NCBI GenBank assembly: GCA_905160935.1
Contig: CAJHZI010000533.1
Coordinates: 2,570,001-2,634,000, forward strand
Origin: Enchytraeus crypticus
Lineage: Eukaryota > Annelida > Clitellata > Enchytraeida > Enchytraeidae
Reading direction: 5' to 3'
Length of the DNA: 64,000 nt
Shown: positions 45,860 through 58,055 of the stretch, in pieces
Layout: every line of letters begins with the position of its first letter
Numbering within the stretch: position 1 is the first letter of the stretch
The notes under the pieces: generated by a model
Database searches by the model: none
Told to the model about the DNA's origin: nothing
Seen by the model: only the letters and a program-made list of their open reading frames with translations
Made by a program: the position numbers and the translations under genes

Positions 45860-46021
45860 GGCTCTCTCTCTCTCTCGTTCTCTCTTTCTCTATCTTTCTC
45901 TTTCTGTCTCCTTCTATCTCTTTCTTTCTTTCTTCTCTCACTCTTCTTAATACCCCCTCACTTCTCCCTACAATATCTCTCTCTCCGTCTCTTTCTTTCT
46001 CCCTATCTATCTATCTATCTA

Positions 46022-46088
<67 letters not shown>

Positions 46089-46145
46089 CAGTATGGCAGA
46101 GGTGATGGCTAGCTGTCTGTCTGTCTGTCAATCTGTCTGTCTGTT
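45860..46145 (+). repeat. (CT)n-rich compound microsatellite
   Basis: CT-rich lead-in, (TCTA)n at about 46003-46026, (CT)n to 46086, then (CTGT)n at about 46114-46143. Confidence 0.92.
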
Positions 46146-46362
46146 TCTCTACTTATGCAATATGTAAATTAGTCTTTGAGATTTCTAAAGTTTTCATTAC
46201 ACACATATAATTATGTAGTTAGTATAACACATTCACATTCATATTAGTTAGCTGGCCTCTAAGACTAAGGCCACAAGTAGAAAACTTAATTCAAATCATG
46301 TATAACAAAATACCATAATGATGGCAGGAAAAATACGATCAACTTGTTGTTAGCAAATTTAC

Positions 46363-46436
<74 letters not shown>
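46363..46436. repeat. (TA)n array
   Basis: Uninterrupted TA followed by TA-rich interruptions to about 46520. Confidence 0.95.
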
Positions 46437-46444
<8 letters not shown>

Positions 46445-46579
46445 TAATATATACATATATATAATAATATATGTATATATATATAATATATATATACATA
46501 TGTTATATATCTATATTATATATACAATTGTTTTCAGAATTCATTTCATTTTTTTACATTTCGCAAATTTTTCGTGTAG

Positions 46580-46637
46580 TTTTAATGAGCGAAACAAACT
46601 GTTTGTAATTACAAACAGTTTGTTTCGCTCATTAAAA
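46580..46637. repeat. 58-bp perfect palindrome
   Basis: Centred on GTAATTAC (between 46608 and 46609); arms TTTTAATGAGCGAAACAAAC and complement. Weaker inverted similarity (TTCGCAAA / TTAGCGAA) extends it outward to about 46556-46647, suggesting a small foldback element. Confidence 0.88.
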
Positions 46638-46649
46638 ATCTTAGCGAAT

Positions 46650-48020
46650 AGTATGCTTGCATGAAGTCAATTAACTTTACGGTCTTTATCAACACATCTG
46701 CCAGGTCCAGTGAATAAATAATTGTGCCAGAAGTGAGCCGAATGAATGTATTGTAAGCAAAAGTTTACCGCTTTGAAAGATTCTCTGATAATCATTTCGG
46801 ATGAATAACTGCAATGCTCTCAGTTTATGCAAAGCGGGGGAGGCATTGCTGTCTCTGAAAGGCTTTGTATTCGATAAACTGAAAACGGTTTTTAGACAAA
46901 ATCATAATTTTACGCGTGGCTTATGTTGTATATCTGGGTTGCGCTTGTTGAGCCAAATAAAGCGAATCAATGGACACACGCTGTGTAAAGTTAGTGGAGT
47001 CATAATAAAGATCTTATCGACACAAACTGTTGTGGAATGATAACGTGACCGGATGTTTTACTGTCATCCTTAATTCCGCATCCTATATGATACAGCAAAT
47101 AGCTGATGAAAGCGAAAATGTGTCCTCCTATTAAACCTAAGAAAGTGACTCATATTTAAATCAAAACTATATTACGCAGTCAAACTTTTAAAACAACTTG
47201 CTCTTTATCCCCAACCTAATTTGGTGTCACATTATCTTGTTGGCTTTAAAACTATTAATTTGATATTTGACTATTCTTCTGTAGAGTATAGACGATTATT
47301 TAAAATATACAAATAACTTTCTACGAATTTCAATCAGAAATTTTGAGAGATTAGAATAGTACTGACTGAATTGTAAATGAAAGTTAACTTTACGACAGAA
47401 GTAGGGTGTCATGTTCTTTATCTTCCTTTGACGACATTTTTGACGACATTTGACGACAATTATTCATCGGTTCATTTAAACTATAATAAAAGTTTCTAGG
47501 ATGTGCTTAGCTACAGTGATATTTAGGCCAACTATAAACAGTTCAAATAGGCCTCTGGGCTTTATTTGTTATAATATTTAACATAAGATTCAATGAGAAT
47601 ACCTACGAGTAGGCCTAACGCCAATATCATCATATTTCAGTTCATCCGTGCAGTTTTCACTATCATTCCCTGAAGCGAGTAAAACTCGTCGTAAGGGCAG
47701 ATGCAAAGAAAGAAGTCACCGGTTTGAGAATCTAACCCATCGAACAGATGTTTTCCCTTGCTCTATTATAGAGTAAGATCTTCATTTACTCGATAATGAA
47801 AACAATACTCTGCAGATGTTAATGAAGTGGCAAGGTCATGAGGTTATTAGCTAATTTAATCGGTGTATAGAAATAATGAATGAACGAAAACGACGAGAGA
47901 ATTTCTTTAAATTTTTATAAAAAATTACGCTCGTCAAATCCAGCGGACTAAACTACTCAATTACATTCGGCACATCAGGTTCCTTTATTAACAAAAAATA
48001 TATTTAATATTTGCACTCTC
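46650..48020. other. Gene-free stretch
   Basis: Nothing recognised. A 79-codon plus-strand frame at 46801-47040 has no motif or splice context that I can support. Confidence 0.4.
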
Positions 48021-48024
48021 CACC

Positions 48025-48026
<2 letters not shown>

Positions 48027-48074
<48 letters not shown>

Positions 48075-48414
48075 TCTCTGACAAAAGGGTCATTAATAAA
48101 TATAGTATATAGAGTCCAATCTAAGAACCCTGCTAGTTTCAAATACCCACAAATGTATGTTTTACAACATTTTTTTTACTTAGCAATTAATGTAAAATAT
48201 AACTTGAGGTAATTTTTCATTGCACGAAAGACTCCATGTAATTACTAATTTTTACTTTTTCATTTTTATTGGCTTTTCTCAGGTTTTATCTATTATACAA
48301 TTATTCATCTTCTCTGTCTATCTCTCAGTCTCCGTGTCTCTGTATACCTCTCTCTCTCTATCTCTGTCTCTCTCTCTCTCTGCCTCCCTATCACTTTCTC
48401 TGTCTCTGTCTTTG

Positions 48415-48456
<42 letters not shown>

Positions 48457-48680
48457 CCTGTCTCTCTTTCTTTGTCTTAGTCTCCATGTCTCAAACTTGC
48501 ATCTATTCCTCTCTCTGTTGTCTTGTCGCTTTCTTTCGTTGTCTGTATCTCTCTATATGTTTTTCTCTCTCTCTCCCTCTGTCTGCCATCCTGCCTGCCT
48601 ACCTGCCTGTCTGTCTGTCTGTCTTTCTCTCTCTCTTTCTATCTCTCCTATGTCTCTCCAATGTCTTCATCTTTCTTTCT
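48027..48680 (+). repeat. (CT)n-rich tracts
   Basis: (CT)n at 48027-48070 and a longer imperfect CT/CTGT tract at 48305-48680, separated by AT-rich DNA. Ser/Leu-rich frames here are translated repeat. Confidence 0.9.
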
Positions 48681-48809
48681 GTCGCTTTGTTTTTCTACGG
48701 AATTAAATTTTAACAAATTCAGACTCGTATTTTGTAATGAAGCCGGAAGTGAGCCTATTAACTATTCAGTAAATTTATCATAATTCTCACAACTCTTCGT
48801 AGTGTCCAT

Positions 48810-48905
48810 AGGAGATTAGACTAGCCTTAACTGTACGTGTCTTTTGACGCGACTTGGCACGACTGCCTGAGGTAGGCAAAGGGACATTTTCTCAGAAGTC
48901 TTGTT
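48810..48905 (+). mobile_element. SINE-C head fragment
   Basis: GATTAGACTAGCCTTAACTG, TACGTGTCTTTTGACGCGAC, CATTTTCTCAGAAGTCTTG. Confidence 0.45.
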
Positions 48906-48974
48906 TTAAACTAAAAGAATTACATTAAGCTTTGTAAAGATTTAACCCTTACGATGAGATCATACTATTGATCC

Positions 48975-49055
48975 GTGGATTCAATCAATCAATCGATCAA
49001 TAAGAATTTAACGTCCGGTTCCTCGCCATAAGGCAATGTTAGGGACGTCGGTTGG
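48975..49055 (-). repeat. Solo shared-tail module with (AATC)n
   Basis: AATCAATCAATCGATC then AAGAATTTAACGTCCGGTTC, CTCGCCATAAGGCAATGTTA, GGGACGTC. The same variant as the LINE-like end at 13247-13310, including the (GATT)n tail. Confidence 0.65.
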
Positions 49056-51314
49056 AATGCCTCTACTGAGGAAAAATGATATAAAAATATGTAATTTGGA
49101 CTCCCAATCGCCAGAGCACAAGATAAAGTGTGAGAGAGAGAGAGAGAGAGGAAGTGAGATAAATAGAGACGAAACGGAGAGAAAGAGAAAGGACGAAAGA
49201 GAGAGGGAAAGAATTCTCCTAAATAATATTATAATAATAAATGTAATTCACCAAACATAAAATGAATTCTTCAGAATGGACATATACGACCGTATTTGAG
49301 TAGTGGTTTGCCAATCAATAAAAACAAATAATCTGCAATAATTTGTGTCTTGGTCTAACCCATGAGAAGAGCACCCATATATAATTAAGTTAAAATTCAC
49401 TAGGAGTATTGTCAAAATATTTTAAAATATAAGCTTTTATTTCGCTATTATAATCACACATTTCTGCAGATTAAGAGGTTTCTGATGTGAGCTTAACATC
49501 AAGCTCACAGGTCTGAAGCTTCTTCTTAAGACGATAGAGATGTGAACTTCGACCCAGCATTTTGACATAAACACAACAGTTGATAAATTCTTGCAGTGTT
49601 TACTTTGAATCATCTGGACTGAATTAATCAACTCCAGGACTCTAATCACCGTAAATCCGTCATCGAAAGAGGCGGTTAAAGAAACAGTAACAGCCTCAAA
49701 TCTACATGGTTCCTCAATATTGCTTGTTCATTACCGACACGAAGTTTATTGCATGACCTAGTATCACGCCAAGCAATGTTATATAAATCTCATTAGACAG
49801 ACAAGTAGGCAGATAAGCAGACAGACAGAAATTCCAGGGACGTTATCTTCCGCTGATCATTATCTCGTAAATAAGCTAAGAGCTGTCTGCAAACCCATGC
49901 TATCAGTTATGAGCATCAACTTATTAAGTCGCTGGTAGTGGAATACAGAGAATGTAACAAGTGCCGAAATTTGGAAAAATAAGGTACACATGTAATAATA
50001 GTAATAATAAAATAATAACAATAATAAGCTTGTTTATAAAGCCCTGTTCTATGCTAATGCCACAGCTAAATGTAGCTCTACAGTTAAGTTTTTAAGTTCA
50101 TGGTTGACGTTGATCAGAGGTGTTACTCCATAATTTATGTATTATAACACAGATAACGGGCTTCTTGCTTTACGATTGCTAGTACCAGAGTACTAGCAGC
50201 TCCCAAGAGTTCCAGAAACTCTAAACCCGCAGAAGTCGGTTAGAATTTATGGTGCGCAACGTTAAATGAGGGAGAGAACTAATTGTAAAAGCCGTCGAGC
50301 CTTAATGTACAGAGTTTCACGTAGTGTTATAATCTGTTACTTTGTTTCATCGCAATCTGACAACTGCAGATAGTTAAAACAAAATAAACAATATTACAGT
50401 TAAAGCAGTAGTTTAAGCGATGAAAAAGATAAAGACATAGAGAAGAATAGTCAATTAGTTTGCAAAATCCAAGCACTTTCATTATCATATTAGTTGACAG
50501 GTCCATTGCAAATAACCCTTCCACTAGTTTCTTTCTTAGCTTTATTTCTCTTATCCACATAGCAATACCGTTGTGAAATCCTCCAGACCTCCAGTTCCCA
50601 GTGTTCCACTTACACTATTCCTCCAGCGTATCCCCTCTATCATCTCTCTTATCAAGATTTCTTATAACATGTTCTATGGAGCTCTTTAATTTATTGATTA
50701 AAAGTTTGTTTATTGATTAAAATACTTATCAGTTGCCCATCTGATTCGTCATTTGGGCATCAGATTCGTCATTTTGGCTCTTAATTTGGTGAGTCCTACT
50801 AATATTTGTCTGTTTCTTTCCAGAGCCACATATTGAATGTTTACAAGTTTACTCAGAGAAAAATAAAGAGCTTTATCAGAGTCTACAACTAGAAAATCCC
50901 ACAAATATATAACTCAGAATCTAAGCAAAAACTACGTATAGGTATTGCACCATTGTGCATAGTAGTCAATTGCTGTAGCGTTATATTAACTGTTTCTTGG
51001 TGCAATTATCGGGGCCAAAATGCAGGCATAGACAGCAGGTGTCGCTGTATGTAACATAATGGAATTAGACAGGACAGGTGCTACGTTAATCTCTACAGAC
51101 TACTGTAGAATTCAACGTCATGGAGTTAATTATATGCAGCTTTTGTTGCTTTGACATAAATGTTGATGTTTTATAGTGTAATAAACACAGAATAAAGTTT
51201 AGCAGATGAAAAATCAGAATCTAGTAAAGATAAGAGGAAGGTGTTGCAAAGTTTCACGTATATTACTAAAGGGTTTCTTGGTGATGCTTTAAGCGGCTTA
51301 AAGCAATGGTACGT

Positions 51315-51318
<4 letters not shown>
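49056..51318. other. Gene-free stretch
   Basis: Contains a short (GA)n at 49133-49150 and AT-rich DNA. No exon-like segment recognised. Confidence 0.45.

Positions 51319-51383
<65 letters not shown>
51319..51383. repeat. (TA)n array
   Basis: Uninterrupted TA of about 65 bp. Confidence 0.95.
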
Positions 51384-51385
<2 letters not shown>

Positions 51386-51732
51386 AAGTGGCCTATAGTA
51401 AGGACCTTCAACCCTTTGCAAGCAAACTTAATTTTAAATACTCGTTAGGTCTATAAATTTTTTATCAAGGAAATGTAACTTGTTCTCGATTCAGATCAAT
51501 AAATTGTAGCAATAACGATAATTGATTGACAATGATAAGTGATTGCGATACACACGAAAATAGCAACATCAAAGAATTTAGTTGGCAAATAGAAATTATT
51601 ATTTAGACTTTTATTCTGCTAAAATAATTGAATGAAATTATTACACAGTTTAACCTTCCCTGCTAGAGAAACTTTAATCACTACTTCAGAAAATCTGAAA
51701 GTCAAGCATTTATAAAATACAGTTCCAGTGGT

Positions 51733-51925
51733 GAATCCTGAACTCTGAAGAATAGACTAACCGTACAATGCACGTGTCATAAGAAGCGACTGAGCAAGAA
51801 ATGAAATAGTCAAAAGGGAAACCGCATCAGAAGCCATATTATTCTCAAGATATCGGCTACATTAATGTGTGAATAAGAGATAGCATACAGAAATCACATG
51901 GACCTACAGTTCAATGGTATATATA
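51733..51925 (+). mobile_element. SINE-C copy, diverged
   Basis: TGAAGAATAGACTAACCG, GCACGTGTCATAAGAAGCGA, CATCAGAAGCCATATTATTC, then CACATGGACCTACAG. Confidence 0.65.
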
Positions 51926-52840
51926 TGACTATTGGACAAATTGCTCAGTATCATAAATTGTAAAAGCTTAACTAAGCAAAAGAAGTTCTATAGCAGAATA
52001 AAAGCCAATACCTGGCAAGGTTATTTTCTACGTAAAGAAAAGCAAATAATGAACCAAAGTTAGCAGTGACAAAGCGACGCGTAATGTTAATGGACTAAGC
52101 AAACTCTGCAGTAACTGGACTTCGTCACCAGAACCAATGGGTTAGGTAACAATGTTGGATTAGCAACAACCGTCCTATAGTTCTGATTGCGCTACGAGTA
52201 GGAACATAAATAGGGAACTAACTGGTTGATAAATAAGCGTCCGGTAATCCCATTTCTAAGAAATCGTGTAAGATTTCAACACGTTTGTAATCCTTCATCC
52301 GCCTCTAAGCTTACTAGGTGTGATTCCTAGTTAGACTAGATCACCCAGTGAGAAACGTCACTGTTGAAATAGATTGGAGATTTCAATATAACTGAAAATA
52401 AAAAATGTTCGAACACTGGAAATTTGTAATTGAAATGCATTTTTTTATTCCATTTTTGGTATCGTCTCAACATTTTACTTAACTTTCTCACCTCTAAATA
52501 AGTAGAGTGATCTGAAAATTTATAAAAGCTAAATCCAATATATATCGTAGAGCTTCACAAAATTCAAAGTCGGCACATTAGTGCTAATCTCAAATCAGAT
52601 ATCAAATTATAAATTTTGCATCAAAAAATTATAAATGGTAAAAACGACTGTTGCACTAAATTTATAAAAAAAAGATGCATTACAAACTTCGCGTTAGCCG
52701 AATGCAGAGATTTAAAATACATTGAGGATATATTTTGACATTAGGGACAAAAAGACATATTTAGAGGTGTAGACTGTGTTTCCAACACCAAATTACAAAT
52801 TTGTCAACTTAAGAATAAGAATGAGATTAAGTATACTGCC
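51926..52840. other. Gene-free stretch
   Basis: AT-rich; nothing recognised. Confidence 0.4.
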
Positions 52841-52967
52841 ATTGGCTGGAGTCAGTGGCGATGTTGGAAAGTTATTCCATCGCGGATCAGTATGTGCGGG
52901 GTTCAAATCCTGGGCTCGCTCGTAACTACCATCATTTTCGAGTGAGGAAACTGACGTTAACATTAGA
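52841..52967 (+). mobile_element. SINE-A copy 10
   Basis: Full-length sense copy with intact B box (GGGGTTCAAATCC) and tail GAGGAAACTGACGTTAACAT. Confidence 0.87.
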
Positions 52968-53884
52968 TTTTTACCATCTACTATTCTAATGTGTGCCAAA
53001 AGTTACAGCTTATAGACATTATTTCATAGTAGCCTAGTTTCAGTTTAAGGTTTAATCGCTGCTCATAGTGCTTTTGTGATTCTTGCCACTACAGAATCCC
53101 ACTCTGCCTGATCTAACGTTGAATCAGATGCCGGTGTTATGCGGATTTGCAGACAAACTGAGCGCATAATGAGACCTGATTTCATTCATGTTACGTAAGA
53201 ACTTCAAAGACATCGTGCAATACTCGGAGGATATTAGAACAGCAGGTCCAAGGCTTCAAGAAGAGAGACGCTCAGTTAATTAATAACAATATTGCAGACG
53301 CGTCTGCAAGCTGAGTTATTTGATAATTTTTCCATACAAACTAAATTAAAATAGCGAGATGTCTATATTGAAATAATCAAATGAAAAATAAAGCCAATAG
53401 TTTTATTCTTCGGTTAAAGAGAATAAATGTATTTAAATTTAAAATTACTTTAAAATATACACTGGACTATTTTAGAATGTAGACATCAAACTTCAGTGAC
53501 TAAATTTAAATACGATTGAGATTTATAGTGAAATCCTTATGTCGTTGACTGCTTCATAAACTTTGACAGGGTTACTAAGTAATGATGCCTTAAGAACGTA
53601 GACATAAAAATAAAATAAGAAGAAAAAATAAAGGAGAAGATTCAAGGATTTTCTTTATTTATAATTACATGTACAATTGGTTATCGAAAGAATGTATACT
53701 GGTAAGGCAAAAATGTGATCTAAAAGTTCAGTTACAGCTTAACTTTACCTTTTTAAATCGCTAACGTTGTTCATACTAAAATAAACGAAACACAACGGAC
53801 TTTACACTAGCAAATTAAATTTTCTTTTCCTGCTCTCATAGTCTCATTGTTATATTATATACTGATAGAATTTAATTCTTAGGT

Positions 53885-53945
53885 AACTAGGTAACTGACG
53901 TCTATAACATCGCCTTCTAATGAGGAACCGGGCGTTAAATATTCG
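53885..53945 (+). repeat. Solo shared-tail module
   Basis: GACGTCTATAACATCGCCTT then AATGAGGAACCGGGCGTTAA; the variant seen at LINE-like ends. Confidence 0.55.
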
Positions 53946-55479
53946 ATATATTGTATTATTCCATACAATAAACATCCCATATGTTGCCATACGATGACAA
54001 AACCGAAGTAAATTTCTCATAATATTAGCAGAAGGGTAACCGGGAAACCAGCACACAGGTATATGCTGCATAATGCATGCTCTAAATGTATGCTTGCTAC
54101 CAAATCAGAGTTTAATCAATTATTTTTTGTTACATAACATCAGACAAGCGGACACTACAAAGGTGCTAAGTCTGACGCATGCGTCTCCACACTGACTATC
54201 ATCTCACCTGTGATGCCATCGAATTCCATTCTTCAACGCTCTATGTTCTTTAATTAAAATCCAGACTTTGAAATCAAGAATCCCGCAGAGCAATACCATG
54301 TTGACTTGCTGTAATACCGGGAAGACTTTGAGATGGTTTAATATCAAACGTGTCAGTCGTAGAGTGGGTAGGTGGCGGCGACAAGTTTTAAAGTTTAGAA
54401 ATGTTCAGCTAAGAATTTTAAGAGTTTTGCCTCTGGACTTGTCTAGCACTTTGACTAGTGAAAATACGGCGATTCTTGTAATGAAGCAATTGAAAAATTC
54501 TTGTGAGATTTGAGAGATAACAGTAATTGTGCACTTGTAAGAATATGCCGCAATACATAGAGTGTTATTGTGCAGTCAGAATGAATTGACTTGTTAAAAT
54601 GAGAGACAAATTAATATCAAAACAAATTTTAAACAATTGGAAATTAAATGTGCGAATTTCAACATGTGGAGCAAATAGATATGGATTAATTACTCAAAAT
54701 AAATCAAAATCGTTAAGCCTTCATCTTAACTTCTTAACCTAGATTCAGAAGCACTTTTAAGAGGGACAAGAATACTAATAGACTAGCCAAAAGCCGCATA
54801 CGCTGTGGTATATAGCGACTAGTATGTTTTTAAATTTTTAGACTCTAGTTTGCATCTTTCAGTATAGCAGCTAATGCATCGTACTCCACACCTTAATTTA
54901 ACCTCACTATGTAAATATTTACACACAGAATAATCGCGCCTTAAATCCAGGTTCAGATACAAACACCGTAAGTGCTCCAGTACACACACACACCTTTGAG
55001 AGCGTATCTGTTAGAGGAGGTATGGAGTACATGTACATGTATATGCGCACATTGCACGTGTATTCTTGAACAATAACCACATGAAAATCAACCGAGTGGT
55101 TATACCACAACGAAAAACGCTAATAATAAACTGAAGATAATATTTCGTTTTCTTATCAATTGTTAAATAAATATCAATAATGTGTTTATGTGCAGAAGAA
55201 GAGCTTTACTTTCAGTGCCATTAGTAGCGGCATGTCCACATGATAAAACTCCCCCAAATAAATCTTCTACGTTTTCTCATTAGGCCTATATGCAAATATG
55301 AAAGAGGCAAAGAGACAACAACGGGCACTATAGAATCAATGACGCGCCGAAGAACAAAATTATAAAATGTCCATAATGAGATGACAATATCCGAAGAATA
55401 AGTCGATGGAGGAGAAATCAAAAGAAGTTATAAGCCCTATATAGGCCTAAGCGTTATTCGCAACTCTTCTCTTCCTCTC
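53946..55479. other. Gene-free stretch
   Basis: No gene recognised. The 81-codon frame at 54268-54513 is basic but matches no family I know and lacks clear splice context. Confidence 0.4.
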
Positions 55480-55768
55480 TTTTGCTCTCTCTAGTGTACT
55501 GCCAAGTGACAGGTCCAAGGTACATATTCACACTAAGCGTCTGATTTCAAGCTCCAAAGAGAGCACTCCATAGATCAATAGATTAATCTCTTCAAGGCAA
55601 CTATGTCTTACTCAAACTTTATGTAGCCTTATAGTATATAGTTTGGGAGAAAATATGGCTTCCGAGGGGTCTCCATTGTCTCTTTCAGTTTTTAATTTGT
55701 CGCCTTTTACGACGAGTACAGTTAACGGCTAATCTATTCTTCAATATCCCGGACACAATACGGTCGTA
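55480..55768 (-). mobile_element. SINE-C reference copy, antisense
   Basis: From the 3' end: CTAGTGTACTGCCAAGTGAC, AGGTCCAAGGTACATATTCA, CCATAGATCAATAGATTAAT, AAATATGGCTTCCGAGGGGT, TCGCCTTTTACGACGAGTAC, AACGGCTAATCTATTCTTCA, CCCGGACACAATACGG. The best full copy in the window. Confidence 0.85.
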
Positions 55769-55861
55769 ACTCATGAACAAAATAGGAGAGAGGCATCAAA
55801 ATGACAGATTTTTAACAGCTTAATCATGCTTCAGAAAGGCAGAGGATAGAAATGTGAAGAA

Positions 55862-55940
55862 ATTACATGCCATGGACCTGCCAATAGGCAGTATACCAAG
55901 AGAGAAAGAGAGAGAGAGAGATAAAGAGAGAGAGCGAGAA
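55862..55940 (+). mobile_element. SINE-C 3' fragment with (GA)n
   Basis: CATGCCATGGACCTGCCAAT then GGCAGTATACCAAGAGAG and a GA tract; inverted relative to the copy just upstream. Confidence 0.6.
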
Positions 55941-56644
55941 AGAGCGAATCATGAATTTACATGAGCAAACTAAAGTACATGTATAGATACTGCCGGATAT
56001 AAAAGAGAGCACTTCAGATCTCATATGTTTGTGGATACTACAACTGCTTGTCAGTGCTACAATTGGAAGGTAAAGGTATTGCCACCAAGGATACCACTTG
56101 CTGACAATAAGTTGCCTATTGGAGAATTAGATATTGTCTCTGAGCAGAATTATTTATCTTAGACCTTCTATTTTATCAGCATAAAATTGATACTAGTAGA
56201 GATGTATAGTTTCTAACTCTCTCGAATAACAGGAAATGTACCAGGGTATATGTATACACAAACGCATGTTTGACTAATATAAAAAACGATCGTGTTTTCA
56301 AATGATTACAATAAGAACCTGGGAATAGCTTCCAGAGTTCCTTGAATAACTTTAAAGTCAAACAAATATTCACTAGCACATCATTACTCTCTATACGAAT
56401 ATGAATATGACAACTACTATTAGTCGTGACAGTCATACGTACACGAAAGGATGTAACTGTTTAAGCAAAATCTTGAAGCATGATTTCTACTTAAGTATTC
56501 CATCATTCATAAATTTCTCTCGTTATATATGCTGCCAATTGTGATTACAGCTTATTCAAAACACTGACAAAATGAATGACGATAATGAGTAGGCCAACAA
56601 GATAGGCCTACGACCGAAGGCTTTATATCAATAGAAAAATTATC

Positions 56645-56850
56645 GTGTTGAGCCCGGGACACTGAAGAATAGACTAATCCTAAACTGTACATTTTGTAAG
56701 AGGCCACTAAACAAGAACACACAATCTCAGATGTAATTTCTTCACAAACTATAGGATACATTCAATTTGGATAAGACATAGCCTTTTGTGAACGGATAAA
56801 CTTTGAATCGATGGAGTGAACTTTATTGTCATGGAGTGACAGCATGTAGT
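56645..56850 (+). mobile_element. SINE-C copy
   Basis: GAGCCCGGGACACTGAAGAA, TAGACTAATCCTAAACTGTA, TTTGTAAGAGGCCACTAAAC; truncated at its 3' end, where a SINE-A copy follows. Confidence 0.7.
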
Positions 56851-56873
56851 TTGAGGTTACGCCTTAGATTTTA

Positions 56874-57009
56874 TGTGGCTGAAGCCAGGACTTTGGCGAT
56901 GTCAGTAAGATACTCGACCAAGGATCAGTATGTGCGGGGTTCAAACCCTGGGCTCGCCCGTCACTGACATCGCTTTCGAGTGAGGAAACTGACGTTAACA
57001 TTAGCTTTG
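56874..57009 (+). mobile_element. SINE-A copy 11
   Basis: Full-length sense copy; followed by a (GA)n tract at 57028-57054. Confidence 0.87.
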
Positions 57010-57028
57010 TTGTACTCGTCAGAACACT

Positions 57029-57059
<31 letters not shown>

Positions 57060-57774
57060 AGAAAGAAAGAAAAGAAAGAGAGCCAGGGAGATAGAGAGAT
57101 GATTTCCATATTTCTGTTCAGTAATTAACATTCTTTTATCTCTAAATTTGATTTCAATCAACAATAATAAAAGCATTGACTACGTGCATTTTTAGTTTAA
57201 TATCATAGTCCACCGTATAAACGTGAAAACTGATAAATTTCTACAAGAGCATAGTCTACAAAGTTAGAAGTTAGCACTGACATATTAAAGCTTAGTCTCC
57301 TCTTACTATACACGCGCAGTTTCTGTCGATACCATTACCATCGCATTCATACTAAACGTGGAGTTATCGCAAGCAGGTATTCTGATCTATGACCCTCGTA
57401 TCCTCTCCTATTTAATCATCATATTTTGAATGACTAGACATCGCGTGTTCAGTGAGGATTCAGAGTGAATACAGGACTGCTTAATTACACACCTCGAGAT
57501 CCTCTCAGGTTAAGTTCACTAAAACCTATCAATCTCTAACTGATAAGAGTGATAACGCGACTGTATGAAAGGGTTAGAAATCACCGTGTCACAAGTGGAC
57601 CGGTGATTGGATAAATTGAGTTGAGGATTTATTGGTTTCTATCGAGTGACGCTGATAATCTCGTTACGCTGAAAGAATTTCTCATTATCACGCCAACAGC
57701 AGAAGAGATTCAGTACAGATGACGTAGCAGATAGAGGGGATAAAAATTACTTGATCAATCCCGTCAATAAATCA

Positions 57775-58055
57775 ATCGCTATATCATCTAATCAAGCAGT
57801 CAGTCGGTCAGCTAATCCATCGATCAATCAACCAATCAATCAATCCATCAATCAAGCAGTCAATAATTCGCACTCAGTCAAATAATCAATCAATGGATAG
57901 GCAACTCTCGATTGATGCTATTGATATTATACTGTGTCAATGAATCAATCCATCATCAGTCAATCAAATCGATCAATCACTCATCCAGACAATCAAACAG
58001 TCAATTATTGAATGAAACAATGAGAAATGCAATCGATGAATCAATTAATCAATCA
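57775..58055 (+). repeat. Degenerate (AATC)n array
   Basis: Repeated ATCAATCAATC with substitutions; reverse-strand equivalent of the (GATT)n array at 7296-7685. Confidence 0.85.

Noticed and set aside
46801-47040. 79-codon plus-strand frame
   Set aside because: No motif, no flanking splice or initiation signals that I can support.
48220-48783. Ser/Leu/Cys-rich overlapping frames
   Set aside because: Translation of CT-rich microsatellite; three frames are open at once, as expected of a repeat.
54268-54513. 81-codon basic frame
   Set aside because: No recognised family; could be a decayed repeat, but no second copy is in the window.
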